Shown here: in pieces, positions 15,525-24,004 of the stretch
How positions within the stretch are numbered: position 1 is the first letter of the stretch
Layout of the letters: each line of letters starts with the position of its first letter
Assembly: GCF_021028955.1 (NCBI RefSeq)
Contig: NZ_JAIWPE010000094.1
Coordinates: 248,001 to 312,000 of the forward strand
Direction of reading: 5' to 3'
From: Salipaludibacillus sp. CUR1
GTDB taxonomy: Bacteria; Bacillota; Bacilli; Bacillales; Salisediminibacteriaceae
Length of the DNA stretch: 64,000 nt
Notes under the pieces: generated by a model
The model's database searches: none
What the model saw: only the letters and a program-made list of their open reading frames with translations
Told to the model about the DNA's origin: nothing
Made by a program: the position numbers and the translations under genes

Positions 15525-16274
15525 ATGTCAGAAGTGGTTTTGGAAACGAAAGATTTAAGCATGGAGTTCCCTGACGGTACCCAGGCTTTAAAAAATGTGA
15601 CCTTAACAATAAAAAAAGGGGAATTAGTTTCGATTATTGGCCCCAGTGGAGCAGGCAAAAGTACGTTTATGCGTTCGTTAAATATGCTCAATAAACCGAC
15701 AGAAGGACAGATTGTATTTGAAGGGGAAAATGTACTTAAAGCAAGAGGAAAGCAGCTCAGGCAGATCCGCAGGCGAATTGGAATGGTATTCCAGCACTTT
15801 AATTTAATTAAACGGTCGCCTACTTATCAGAATGTTCTTCACGGACGCCTTGGCTATTTGCCTTCTTTAAAAGGGGGGTTAGGGCGTTTTTCTGAAGAAG
15901 ATACTCGGCAGGCACTGGAAATTCTCCGCCGGGTGGGCCTGGAAGATCAGGCATTTAAGAGAGCAGATGAACTTTCGGGAGGCCAGCAACAGAGGGTAGG
16001 AATTGCCCAGGCTATTGCTCAGACGCCATCTCTTCTCTTGGCAGATGAGCCAATTGCCAGCCTTGATCCTTCTTCATCAGAGAATGTGATGACCTACTTA
16101 AAAAATGTGTGCCAGGAAGACGGGCTAACCTCGATCGTCAATCTGCATCAGGTTGATTTTGCTAAGAAATTTGCTCATAGGATTATTGGAATTAAAGCAG
16201 GGGAAGTCGTGTTCGACGGATCTCCTAAAGAACTTACTGAAGGTATTACAAATTATCTTTATTATTCAAAATAA
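15525..16274 (+). CDS. phnC: Phosphonate ABC transporter ATPase
   Basis: The 249-residue ABC ATPase has Walker A GPSGAGKST (residues 39-47), the signature LSGGQQQR, Walker B LLLADEPIASLDP and a switch His in VNLHQVD. Phosphonate-type identity rests on order with phnD and two phnE genes and on PhnC-like features such as GMVFQHFNL. It energises uptake of phosphonates or phosphite. Start ATG is preceded by AGAGGAG. Spacing to phnE is 12 bp. Confidence 0.92.
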   Translation: MSEVVLETKDLSMEFPDGTQALKNVTLTIKKGELVSIIGPSGAGKSTFMRSLNMLNKPTEGQIVFEGENVLKARGKQLRQIRRRIGMVFQHFNLIKRSPTYQNVLHGRLGYLPSLKGGLGRFSEEDTRQALEILRRVGLEDQAFKRADELSGGQQQRVGIAQAIAQTPSLLLADEPIASLDPSSSENVMTYLKNVCQEDGLTSIVNLHQVDFAKKFAHRIIGIKAGEVVFDGSPKELTEGITNYLYYSK

Positions 16275-16286
16275 AGGAGGGATCAC

Positions 16287-17132
16287 ATGAGTTCGCTGGC
16301 AAAACAAATTGATACTCCTGTTGAAGAGAATAAAGTACTTGATATGTATAAAGACCTTCAGCGCAGGAAAAAGGTGATTTTAAAAAACAGGCTGGTATTA
16401 TGGGCCATCATCGCTGCACTCGTAACGTGGGCATGGACTGGAACAAATTTCAGCATTGCAATTATATATACAGGGACTGCAAATATGGCCGCATTTATAT
16501 TTACGGATTTGCTTCCCCCTGATTTTTCGGCTTTTGGAAGATACTTGCAGCCCGCCCTTCAAACGGTCTATATGAGTTTAGTAGGAATGGTCATTTCGGT
16601 GATATTTTCTATCTTTTTTGGCTTTATGGCAGCCAAAAATACGTCTTTTCATCCTGTAATAGCTTTTACAAGCCGTGCAATTATCGCCTTCCTGAGGGCA
16701 ATTCCTGCTTTAATATGGGGGATTACACTCGTGGTGGCTTTTGGTCTTGGGCCGTTGGCAGGAACGTTAGCGTTAGGACTGTCCGGGATCGGGATTTTAG
16801 GAAAAGCATTTGCAGATGTTCTGGAAGAAATAGACCAGGGGCAAGTAGATGCGGTGAAAGCCACTGGAGCCTCCTGGTTCCAGACAATGGGGCAGGGAGT
16901 CTGGCCCCAGTTTAAGACAGGTTTTGTTGCGTGGTCTTTGTATAAAATGGATTTAAATATCCGTGAAGCAGCCGTACTCGGCCTGATTGGAGCTGGCGGG
17001 ATTGGTTATACACTGCAGGGAAACATAAACTTGTTTCAGTACCAGCAGGCAAGTGTCGGAATTTTAATGATATTTGCTCTAATTCTTATTGTGGAGTATA
17101 CCACAGCTAAAATAAGGGAGCGTTTACTATGA
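16287..17132 (+). CDS. phnE: Phosphonate ABC transporter permease, first copy
   Basis: A 281-residue PhnE-type permease with a long cytoplasmic N-terminus and about six membrane helices. The ABC-contact loop reads EEIDQGQVDAVKATGASWFQTMGQGVWPQ. Its stop overlaps the second permease by 4 bp (ATGA), so the two are probably produced in equal amounts and form the heterodimeric channel. Start ATG has AAAGGAGG close upstream. Confidence 0.9.
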   Translation: MSSLAKQIDTPVEENKVLDMYKDLQRRKKVILKNRLVLWAIIAALVTWAWTGTNFSIAIIYTGTANMAAFIFTDLLPPDFSAFGRYLQPALQTVYMSLVGMVISVIFSIFFGFMAAKNTSFHPVIAFTSRAIIAFLRAIPALIWGITLVVAFGLGPLAGTLALGLSGIGILGKAFADVLEEIDQGQVDAVKATGASWFQTMGQGVWPQFKTGFVAWSLYKMDLNIREAAVLGLIGAGGIGYTLQGNINLFQYQQASVGILMIFALILIVEYTTAKIRERLL

Positions 17133-17929
17133 GGCCTTATATTGATAAGAAAAACAAAATGACAAAACAAATATATGTTGGCTTGTTTATCATATTTTTT
17201 ATTTTCAGTCTCCTGCAAGTAGGAATTCTGGATGAAAGGATTTTCCAGGCATTTTCACGTGTGGAAAATCTGCTGAAAGGGATGGTTCCGCCTACCATTT
17301 CTGAACCTATTGATGTTGCCGGAGCAGCAGTTGAGTCTCTTCAAGTCGCCGTTATGGGGACTTTATGGGGCGTTGTTTTTTCGATCGTCCTTGCCATGTT
17401 TGCGGCAAAAAATGTATCTCCTCATATCAGCATCAGTTATGCTGTTAAAGCCTTTGCAGCATTTGTCAGGGCTGTCCCCGCTTTAATATGGGCATTACTG
17501 TTTATTGTAGCGATTGGATTAGGACCGACACCAGGAATTCTCGCTTTAGCAGTCAATAGTATAGGAATGCTCATGAAAGTGTACGCCGAAGCAATTGAAG
17601 AAATAGACACAGGTATCATAGATGCTTTAAAAGCAACAGGGGCCTCACAATTTCAAGTTGTCATGCAGGGGATTATTCCAAGTATCATGAGTATCTTTAT
17701 TTCTTGGTCGATTTTCCGGTTTGATATTAATATCAGGTATGCTGCTGTGCTCGGAGTGGTAGGTGCAGGCGGAATTGGCTGGGAACTGGTCAGAGCCTCC
17801 CGGGTCATGGCATACGACGAAGTCTTAGGAATTACTCTTGTAATTTTCGGAATGATTCTTCTCGCTGAACTTGTAACCAGGTTTCTTAAAGACAGAGCCG
17901 ATATGGCAACTTTAAAAGCGATGGAATAG
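17129..17929 (+). CDS. phnE: Phosphonate ABC transporter permease, second copy
   Basis: The 266-residue permease has the same architecture as its neighbour and a matching coupling loop EEIDTGIIDALKATGASQFQVVMQGIIPS. Paired PhnE permeases are usual in Firmicute phosphonate transporters. Start overlaps the upstream stop codon. It is followed after 15 bp by a HAD phosphatase in the same operon. Confidence 0.9.
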   Translation: MRPYIDKKNKMTKQIYVGLFIIFFIFSLLQVGILDERIFQAFSRVENLLKGMVPPTISEPIDVAGAAVESLQVAVMGTLWGVVFSIVLAMFAAKNVSPHISISYAVKAFAAFVRAVPALIWALLFIVAIGLGPTPGILALAVNSIGMLMKVYAEAIEEIDTGIIDALKATGASQFQVVMQGIIPSIMSIFISWSIFRFDINIRYAAVLGVVGAGGIGWELVRASRVMAYDEVLGITLVIFGMILLAELVTRFLKDRADMATLKAME

Positions 17930-17944
17930 TAAAGGAGCGATTTT

Positions 17945-18745
17945 GTGACAGTTAAGTTATTTGTAACGGATGTGGACGGCACATTACTTAATAACGAAGG
18001 ACATATAACACAGGAAACAAAACAGATGGTGAATGAAATTAGACAGCAGGGAATGGACCTGACGCTTGCTACAGGTCGTGACCCAAGAACCTGTCAATGG
18101 ATCATTGAAGAACTGGATATTATTCAGCCAATTATTACTCATAACGGGGCTTCAATTTATGATCCTGTAAAAAACACGTATTTACACTATCAAACGTTTG
18201 AATCTGGGGAACTTTCTGAAGCTATGATGTTTTGCCAAAAAAGAGACATCTATTTTCATATCCTTACTAAAGAAAAAATTCTTATAGAAAAACAATTCGT
18301 CCCAATATACGAAAAATACTTTCCGGAAGTTTTCGACCTTTCCATACACAGCAATCTCGCAGAAGTTAATCAGCCAATCGTAAAAATGGCCCTTGCTATG
18401 CCTGCATCCGATGTTCCTTCGGTATGGTCGAACCTGGAACAGCAATTTCCCGGGTGGTATATAGTTGCCGGAGGAGAACAGGGAATCGACATTCATAGAA
18501 AAGCAGTAAATAAAGGAGAAGGTTTGAAAAAGCTGAGTAAAATGCTGGATATTAAACTTGGAGATATCGTCAGTTTCGGAAACTACTATAATGATCTCGA
18601 GTTACTCGAAGTGGCCGGGACAGGTGTAGCAGTGGAGAATGCGCCTGAGCAAGTAAAAAACGCCGCTGACAAAACAACCGCCTCTTGCGGTGATTCGGGA
18701 GTGGCAAATTATTTATCTTCGTGTTTAAAGAAAATAGTTATCTGA
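17945..18745 (+). CDS. Cof-type HAD hydrolase in the phosphonate operon
   Basis: The 266-residue protein has HAD motif I DVDGTLLN (nucleophile and acid/base Asp), motif II in LATGRD, a catalytic Lys (HRKAVNKGEGL) and motif IV FGNYYNDLELL. This is a Cof/IIB-type cap family that dephosphorylates sugar phosphates and other small phosphoesters. It starts with GTG behind AAAGGAG, 15 bp after phnE, so it is co-transcribed with the transporter. No phosphonate C-P cleaving enzyme is in the window, so how it would help use the substrate is unclear. Substrate unknown. Confidence 0.85.
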   Translation: MTVKLFVTDVDGTLLNNEGHITQETKQMVNEIRQQGMDLTLATGRDPRTCQWIIEELDIIQPIITHNGASIYDPVKNTYLHYQTFESGELSEAMMFCQKRDIYFHILTKEKILIEKQFVPIYEKYFPEVFDLSIHSNLAEVNQPIVKMALAMPASDVPSVWSNLEQQFPGWYIVAGGEQGIDIHRKAVNKGEGLKKLSKMLDIKLGDIVSFGNYYNDLELLEVAGTGVAVENAPEQVKNAADKTTASCGDSGVANYLSSCLKKIVI

Positions 18746-18753
18746 GGGCAGGT

Positions 18754-18783
18754 AAGAATCCACTTTTAAGTGGGTTCTTTTTT
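18754..18783 (+). terminator. Terminator of the phnDCEE-HAD operon
   Basis: The stem GAATCCAC / GTGGGTTC (with a G-T pair) closes a TTTTAA loop and is followed by seven T. Confidence 0.8.
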
Positions 18784-18785
18784 AA

Positions 18786-18935
18786 TAGATTCTGAGGCTT
18801 TCATCATGCAGACAGACCTTTACCGGCGCTTGTCTTCACGAATTAATTTGACTTGTCGATGCTTCACCATAATGGATCTTCAGAAGAGTCGGTGATAACA
18901 CTGCAGGCGTTGCCTGCAGTTCTTCAAATTTTATT
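18786..18935 (+). repeat. Decayed fragment of the modular intergenic repeat
   Basis: The order GCTTGTCTTCA, ACTT, GCTTC and GGATCTTCAGA matches the interior of repeat copy A in the same orientation, with many substitutions. No hairpin module or terminal repeats remain. A short palindrome CTGCAGGCGTTGCCTGCAG lies at its end. No gene is seen here. Confidence 0.45.
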
Positions 18936-19077
18936 GAAATTACCGGCGTTTTTATATCATTTCCTAATCTTTACAACACCTTAACGAACTCAACAAAAAT
19001 GAAACAAATGATCAAAACAAGGTTAATAGAGGGAGGCTACAATAATAATACAATTAGTTATATTGGGAGGAATGGGA

Positions 19078-19866
19078 ATGAATATTAGGGCAGTTTTTAT
19101 TGATATGGACGGTACTCTGCTTAATAAAGATAACAAAATCTCGAAGAGAAATTATGAAGCTATTCAATTATTGTTAAAACAGGACATTGAAGTATTTCTT
19201 GCTACAGGGAGACAAATGGATATCACCTTTCCATATCACCAGGAATTAGGATTAAAAACACCGATGATTTGTTTAAATGGAGCGGCGGTGTATGACTGGT
19301 TTACGCTTGATCCTCTTCTGATCCGTTCAGTAAAAGTAGATCAGCATCTATTATATAACCTTACTTCTACTGAACCGTTCAATGTTATTATGCATACACC
19401 TGAAGGGATGTACTGCAAGAAGATGGACTCTACAGTTGAAAGATGGGTTGAAGAAAGCCGTAAAAATCCAGTCTATGTTGGAGACTTAAAATACGTCAAA
19501 CCTGAAAATGTGATGAAGTACAGTGTAATAAGCGGGATTTCAGGTGCACCTTTTGCCCATTATTTTGAAAAGAACGGAGAAGTCATTCGCTGGAGAGACG
19601 GGTTTGAGATTGTGCAAAAGGGAGTATCAAAGTGGTCTGCAATTGAATACCTGCTAAATAAGTATAATATAAGAAAAGAAGAGGCCGCTGCCATTGGCCA
19701 CGGACCAAACGATATACAAATGCTGAAAGCTGCGGGTACGGGAATAGCGATGGGGAATGCTTCTAAAGAGATTAAAAAAGCAGCAGACTTCGTCACACTC
19801 AAGCAGGAAGAGGACGGTCTGGCTGATTTCATAGAAAAGCACCTTATTAAATCTATTATTGCTTAA
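19078..19866 (+). CDS. Cof-type HAD hydrolase
   Basis: The 262-residue protein carries DMDGTLLN (motif I), LATGRQ (motif II), a Lys in QKGVSKWSAIEYL and GHGPNDIQML (motif IV; usually GDxxND, here His replaces the first Asp). That His in place of an Mg-binding Asp is unusual and could alter metal use. The start is the ATG at 19078, seven bases after GGGAGG. It is separate from the phn operon, with a terminator on each side. Substrate unknown. Confidence 0.83.
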   Translation: MNIRAVFIDMDGTLLNKDNKISKRNYEAIQLLLKQDIEVFLATGRQMDITFPYHQELGLKTPMICLNGAAVYDWFTLDPLLIRSVKVDQHLLYNLTSTEPFNVIMHTPEGMYCKKMDSTVERWVEESRKNPVYVGDLKYVKPENVMKYSVISGISGAPFAHYFEKNGEVIRWRDGFEIVQKGVSKWSAIEYLLNKYNIRKEEAAAIGHGPNDIQMLKAAGTGIAMGNASKEIKKAADFVTLKQEEDGLADFIEKHLIKSIIA

Positions 19867-19871
19867 ATTAT

Positions 19872-19905
19872 AAAGCCTCCTTATGACGAAATAGGGGGGC
19901 TTTTA
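19872..19905 (+). terminator. Terminator after the second HAD gene
   Basis: AAAGCCTCC pairs with GGGGGGCTTT (one G-T pair) around a 13-nt loop, followed by T. Confidence 0.7.
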
Positions 19906-19914
19906 TAACACACC

Positions 19915-19950
19915 ACTGGTATAGACAACTAAACATAACTATAGTATAAT
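19915..19950 (+). promoter_or_regulatory. NagR/DasR-like operator over the promoter of the SIS-nagA-nagB operon
   Basis: ACTGGTATAGACAACT (19915-19930) closely matches the dre-type dyad (ACTGGTCTAGACCAGT) bound by GntR-family NagR/DasR regulators of amino-sugar use. It overlaps the -35 element TAGACA (19922-19927), which is 17 bp from TATAAT (19945-19950). Binding here would block polymerase. The regulator gene itself is not in the window. Confidence 0.7.
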
Positions 19951-19981
19951 TTTAACCAGAATATCGTGAGGGGGGACAGGA

Positions 19982-20713
19982 ATGATTGACGAATATTTTT
20001 CAAAAGTTCAGGAATTGCTTGATCAAATTAAAAATGAGCAGCGCCACCTTTTAAAAGAAGTGGCTGTAAAAGCTGCGGATTCTATAGAGAATAATGGCAT
20101 TATTCAGCTTTTCGGGGCAGGACACTCCCATATATTCGGGGAGGAAGTGTTTTACAGGGCAGGCGGGCTCGTGCCGGTAAAGCCGATTCTAGAAGAGAAT
20201 ATAATGCTTCACAGGGGGGCTGTGCGATCTTCTATGTTTGAAAGGTCCAATGACTATGCGGCAGAGTTTGTGAAGGAACTGGAGATTGGAAAGCAGGATC
20301 TGGTAATCGTTTCTTCTACATCAGGCAGAAATGCAGTGCCGGTTGAGACGGCGATTTATGCTAAAAAACATGGGGCCTGTGTAGCGGCATTAACGTCTAT
20401 TACCTATTCATCAAGCCAGGAGTCCAGACACCAGTCTGGAAAGAGATTATATGAAGTAGCAGATATAACAATTGACAACCTGAGTGTCAAAGGGGATGCG
20501 GTTCTCAGCCACCCGGGAGTTGATGTGCCTTTTGCGCCGACCTCAACTGTTACTGGCGCGTGTATTATAAACAGCATTATTGCAGAAACCATCGGTATCC
20601 TCGGTGAAAGAGGCGTAAAGGCGCCCGTATTTTTAAGCGGAAACCTTGATGGAGCCGATGAGCATAATGCTAAACTGATAAAACAATATAAGGACAGAAT
20701 ACCAATGCTTTAA
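19982..20713 (+). CDS. SIS-domain sugar-phosphate binding protein (UPF0309-like)
   Basis: The 243-residue protein contains a sugar isomerase (SIS) fold: FGAGHSHIFGEE at the first phosphate loop and VSSTSGRNAVPVE at the second, the Ser-rich loop that binds phosphosugars. It resembles the UPF0309 group, whose reaction is not established to my knowledge. Its place as first gene before nagA and nagB, behind an amino-sugar-type operator, points to an amino-sugar phosphate as ligand. Start ATG follows GAGGGGGGACAGG. It is not MurQ-like in length, so an etherase role is not claimed. Confidence 0.8.
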   Translation: MIDEYFSKVQELLDQIKNEQRHLLKEVAVKAADSIENNGIIQLFGAGHSHIFGEEVFYRAGGLVPVKPILEENIMLHRGAVRSSMFERSNDYAAEFVKELEIGKQDLVIVSSTSGRNAVPVETAIYAKKHGACVAALTSITYSSSQESRHQSGKRLYEVADITIDNLSVKGDAVLSHPGVDVPFAPTSTVTGACIINSIIAETIGILGERGVKAPVFLSGNLDGADEHNAKLIKQYKDRIPML

Positions 20714-20746
20714 AACGGAAGGTATTGCAAATGAAGGGGGAGAAGT

Positions 20747-21925
20747 ATGAAACGGTATCATTTTCAAAATGCCAGACTATACGGCGAAAGCAAAACTATA
20801 GGTAACCCCATTATAGAAATAGAAAACGGAAAAGTATTCTCTTTGAAAGAAAGTGGAGGTAATACAACGGAGCAGATTGATGAAGAAGTGGTATTTGCTG
20901 AACCAGTCAGTATTGTGCCCGGGTTTATTGACATTCATATCCACGGAGCAGACGGCGCAGATATTATGGATGGGACAGCGGGAGCGGTTTATACTATGAA
21001 AAAGGCTCTTCCAGAAGAAGGAACAACAGCTTTCCTGGCAACGACCATAACCCAATCGGCCGAAGAAAAAATAAAGGCGCTGGAGTCCGTGCGCACAGTA
21101 ATAGAGGAACAGAACCTGAATTCAGGGGCTGAAGTACTGGGGGTACACCTCGAAGGGCCGTTTATATCCGAAAAACGTGCAGGAGCACAGCCCCTTCAGC
21201 ATATTTGTCCGGCAGACACCCAGCTGTTTCAAAGGTTCCAGGAGGCTTCGGGAGGAAACATTAAGCTTGTGACAATGGCCCCGGAAGAAGATGAAAATGG
21301 CGAACTCGTAAAGGAATTGATGGGTCAGAAAGTTATTCCGTCTATTGGGCATTCAGACGCGTCTTATGAAGAAGTACGGACAGCTGTTGGCCGGGGAGTC
21401 AGCCATGTCACTCACCTCTTTAACGGAATGAGGGGAGCTCACCATCGCGATCTAGGAGTTGCGGGCGGAGCGCTGCTTCATGAGGAATTAGTGACGGAAA
21501 TGATTGTGGACGGGATTCATATCTCAGCTCCTATGGTGAAGCTCGCTTATAAGAATAAGGGGCCGGAACGTATCATCCTGATTACTGATGCCATGAGAGC
21601 CAAAGGCTTACAGGAAGGGAAGTTTACGTTAGGGGGACAGACAGTCCATGTGGAAGGTGACCGGGCAGTCCTTGAAGACGGCACATTGGCAGGAAGTATT
21701 ATAAAAATGAACGAAGCGATAAAAAACATGATGGCTTTTACTGAATGTTCGTTTGAGGAAGCAGTACAAATGGCAACCATTAATCCTGCCCGGCAGCTGG
21801 GGATCCAGGACAGGAAGGGAAGTATTAAGGAAGGAAAAGATGCTGACTTTAGTATAGTAACTTCTGATTTAGAAGTTGTGCAGACTTACATTGGTGGAAA
21901 TAAGGTTTTTGATCGAGGAGAGTGA
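20747..21925 (+). CDS. nagA: N-acetylglucosamine-6-phosphate deacetylase
   Basis: The 392-residue amidohydrolase has the metal motif DIHIHGADG, the GVHLEGPFI segment, SIGHSDASY, VTHLFNGMRGAHHRD and a catalytic Asp in ITDAM, as in NagA. It removes acetate from GlcNAc-6-phosphate to give GlcN-6-phosphate, which NagB then uses. Start ATG follows GGGGGAGAAG. It lies between the SIS gene and nagB, which it nearly overlaps. Cytoplasmic. Confidence 0.95.
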   Translation: MKRYHFQNARLYGESKTIGNPIIEIENGKVFSLKESGGNTTEQIDEEVVFAEPVSIVPGFIDIHIHGADGADIMDGTAGAVYTMKKALPEEGTTAFLATTITQSAEEKIKALESVRTVIEEQNLNSGAEVLGVHLEGPFISEKRAGAQPLQHICPADTQLFQRFQEASGGNIKLVTMAPEEDENGELVKELMGQKVIPSIGHSDASYEEVRTAVGRGVSHVTHLFNGMRGAHHRDLGVAGGALLHEELVTEMIVDGIHISAPMVKLAYKNKGPERIILITDAMRAKGLQEGKFTLGGQTVHVEGDRAVLEDGTLAGSIIKMNEAIKNMMAFTECSFEEAVQMATINPARQLGIQDRKGSIKEGKDADFSIVTSDLEVVQTYIGGNKVFDRGE

Positions 21926-21930
21926 GCGGA

Positions 21931-22668
21931 ATGAAAGTTATTAAAGCCGAAAATTATAACGATATGAGTGAAAAGGCTGCCCGGTTCATTTTTGAAAGGC
22001 TCGTAAGAGGGGAAGTAAAAGTGCTCGGTTTAGCTACAGGAGGCACTCCAGTCGGTTTATACAAACGTTTAATCAAACATATCAACGATAAGAATCTCTC
22101 TCTTTCTGCCCTTCATACGGTGAATCTTGATGAATATGTGGGTCTTTCAGATGAGGACCCTAACAGCTATCATCAATATATGGAAGACGAGTTGTTCAAA
22201 CACATTCAGATCCCCCGAAGCCAGACACATTTGCCTCATGGTGATGCAGAAGACAGTGAAGCAGAATGCACCAGATATGAAAAGCTGATAAAAGATTTGG
22301 GAGGAGTTGATTTGCAGCTGCTCGGAATCGGTCAGAACGGCCACATCGGCTTTAATGAACCCGGCAGCTCATTTTCAGGAAGAACAGCAGTAGTCGATTT
22401 GGCGCCTTCCACGATTGAGGCGAATGCAAGATATTTTACAGACAAAAATAAAGTTCCGCGTAAAGCCATTACCATGGGAATTGGAACGATTATAGAAAGC
22501 AGAAGTATTCTGCTGCTTGCCTCTGGTAAAGATAAAGCGGAAGCTGTGAAAAAAATGATTGAAGGTGAAGTAACCGAACAGACACCTGCGACAATCTTGC
22601 AAAACCATCAGGATCTGACTGTCATAGCCGATAAAGAAGCGTTATCACAAATTACAAGAGATATATAA
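21931..22668 (+). CDS. nagB: Glucosamine-6-phosphate deaminase
   Basis: The 245-residue protein has LGLATGGTPVGLY, TVNLDEYVGL with the catalytic Asp, and GIGQNGHIGFNEPG, the NagB signature. It converts GlcN-6-phosphate to fructose-6-phosphate plus ammonia. I start at the ATG giving MKVIKAENYN; a GTG three codons earlier is too close to the AGGAG site. It completes the SIS-nagA-nagB operon, allowing amino-sugar carbon and nitrogen to enter glycolysis. Confidence 0.95.
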   Translation: MKVIKAENYNDMSEKAARFIFERLVRGEVKVLGLATGGTPVGLYKRLIKHINDKNLSLSALHTVNLDEYVGLSDEDPNSYHQYMEDELFKHIQIPRSQTHLPHGDAEDSEAECTRYEKLIKDLGGVDLQLLGIGQNGHIGFNEPGSSFSGRTAVVDLAPSTIEANARYFTDKNKVPRKAITMGIGTIIESRSILLLASGKDKAEAVKKMIEGEVTEQTPATILQNHQDLTVIADKEALSQITRDI

Positions 22669-22695
22669 ACGTTCTGCATCCTGCAGGGCGTTTTT
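22668..22695 (+). terminator. Terminator of the nag operon
   Basis: AACGTTCTGCA pairs with TGCAGGGCGTT (two G-T pairs) around a short loop, followed by five T; it overlaps the nagB stop. Confidence 0.7.
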
Positions 22696-22777
22696 CATAC
22701 ATAAAGCCCAAATATTATAATTTTTATAGTAAAATAGGGGAGAGTTTCCAATTTTATTTTTCTAGTAGGTGTTTTAA

Positions 22778-23230
22778 ATGAAACTGATTGCTTTGTTTTT
22801 AATGAGTTTGACAGCTATTACTTTTCAATCCTGCAGTGATGCCCCGTCACATGAAGATGTCGAATTAACGCTTGATCCTGTGTATGCGGGCGGTAAGCTG
22901 ACAGCAACCCCTATGCTGGTGTATGAAGGTGATGACGACATTACCTTTAATTACGGCAGCAGTCTTGCGTGGATTGACAGGATAGAACATGGTGATGAGG
23001 TCCTCTATGAATACGAAGAAACAGAGGCAGACCTTACTCAGCAGACGACTTTGGAAAATGGAGGCGAAAGAGAAGGTGAGCCGGTTGAAATTGAGGTTGA
23101 ACCCGGTACTTATGACATCCATTTATCAGCCAGCTTCTATTTGCAGGGAGATGAATCAGCTGATAATGGAGGTTTAGAAGAGTACCGCCACAGTAAAATT
23201 CAGAAGGTTGAGCTGCGTCCAGACTCTTAA
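22778..23230 (+). CDS. Small acidic lipoprotein of unknown function
   Basis: The 150-residue protein has a lipoprotein signal (LTAITFQSC) and a mature part with mostly beta-strand character, ending in a stretch (VEIEVEPGTYDIHLSASFYL) that looks like one sheet of an Ig- or BsuPI-like sandwich. The similarity is weak and I do not assign a family. It is acidic, in line with other exported proteins here. The gene stands alone between nagB and the cold-shock gene. The site upstream of its ATG (AGTAGGTG) is adequate. Confidence 0.6.
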   Translation: MKLIALFLMSLTAITFQSCSDAPSHEDVELTLDPVYAGGKLTATPMLVYEGDDDITFNYGSSLAWIDRIEHGDEVLYEYEETEADLTQQTTLENGGEREGEPVEIEVEPGTYDIHLSASFYLQGDESADNGGLEEYRHSKIQKVELRPDS

Positions 23231-23411
23231 TATGGAAAGGTTTTGGAATAAATATTTTGCTGATCCTTGCTTTCAAGAGTATTATGTGATATGGTTTAAC
23301 AGTAACTGATTTGAATTTCGGAAAACAATTTTCGGCCTCGAAAAAGTAATTTTGGTAAGGCATGAAAGGTTTTTACGGTATTCAAAGATTTAATTTAAGG
23401 AGGCCGTTAAT

Positions 23412-23609
23412 ATGACAGGCAAAGTAAAATGGTTTAATTCAGAAAAAGGTTTTGGTTTCATCGAGCGCGAAGATGGCGACGATGTATTCGTACACTTCTC
23501 TGCTATCCAATCTGAAGGTTTCAAAACTCTAGAAGAAGGTCAAGAGGTTGAATTCGAAATCGTCGAAGGTAACCGTGGACCACAAGCTTCTAACGTAGTT
23601 AAACTATAA
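23412..23609 (+). CDS. csp: Cold-shock RNA-binding protein
   Basis: The 65-residue CSD protein has both RNA-binding motifs: KGFGFIER (RNP1) and VFVHFSAI (RNP2), and the start [15 protein letters not shown]. It binds single-stranded RNA and acts as an RNA chaperone in the cold and in general translation. It is strongly acidic like Bacillus CspB/CspD. AAGGAGG lies eight bases upstream of the ATG. About 180 bases of leader lie before it, as is common for cold-shock genes, but I cannot assign a thermo-switch from sequence alone. Confidence 0.95.
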   Translation: MTGKVKWFNSEKGFGFIEREDGDDVFVHFSAIQSEGFKTLEEGQEVEFEIVEGNRGPQASNVVKL

Positions 23610-23638
23610 TTTAGTTTTATAAAACTAACACTCATATA

Positions 23639-23666
23639 ACCTGCTCCCCAGAGGAGCAGGTTTTTA
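23639..23666 (+). terminator. Terminator of the cold-shock gene
   Basis: CCTGCTCC and GGAGCAGG form an 8-bp perfect stem with a short loop and a following T run. Confidence 0.85.
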
Positions 23667-23695
23667 TAATTCCGTGGCATTCCAAACTTTTCATT

Positions 23696-24004
23696 TTAGT
23701 TTTCCTCAACTTCAAAGAGGCTGTCCAGTTTAGTAAACTCAAAGATCTCTTTTACCGGTCCTTGAGGATTCGATATTTTAACTCGTCCGTTATGCTGGGC
23801 TGCCCGTTTGTAAATAGCTGTCAAAACTCCCAATCCGCTGCTGTCCAGTGACGTAACGTTTGAAAAATCGAAATCAAAATAAACACAGCCCGATTCTGCA
23901 TACTTAATCAGTTTCTCTCTTATAATGGAAGCCTCTTCAAAATAGATTTCACCTTCTAATTGTACTTTTACCCAGCCATCCTGCTCCTGAATTGTTTTTA
24001 TCAT
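23696..24004 (-). CDS. STAS-domain anti-sigma-factor antagonist-like protein
   Basis: The 102-residue protein is a single STAS domain with the phospho-acceptor motif SLDSSGLGVL typical of SpoIIAA/RsbV antagonists, and FDFSNVTSLDSS in the right strand-loop context. Such proteins release a sigma factor by binding its kinase/anti-sigma partner; the partner is not encoded here. I chose the ATG at 24004 because GGAAGGAG lies eight bases upstream; 30 earlier in-frame residues do not look like STAS sequence. An extended -10 (TGGTATAAT, about 24110-24118 on the minus strand) may be its promoter. Confidence 0.82.
   Translation of the reverse strand: MIKTIQEQDGWVKVQLEGEIYFEEASIIREKLIKYAESGCVYFDFDFSNVTSLDSSGLGVLTAIYKRAAQHNGRVKISNPQGPVKEIFEFTKLDSLFEVEEN

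Noticed and set aside
23231-23411. Cold-shock thermo-switch in the csp leader
   Set aside because: The leader is long enough, but I could not identify conserved cold-shock boxes or a convincing alternative fold by eye.
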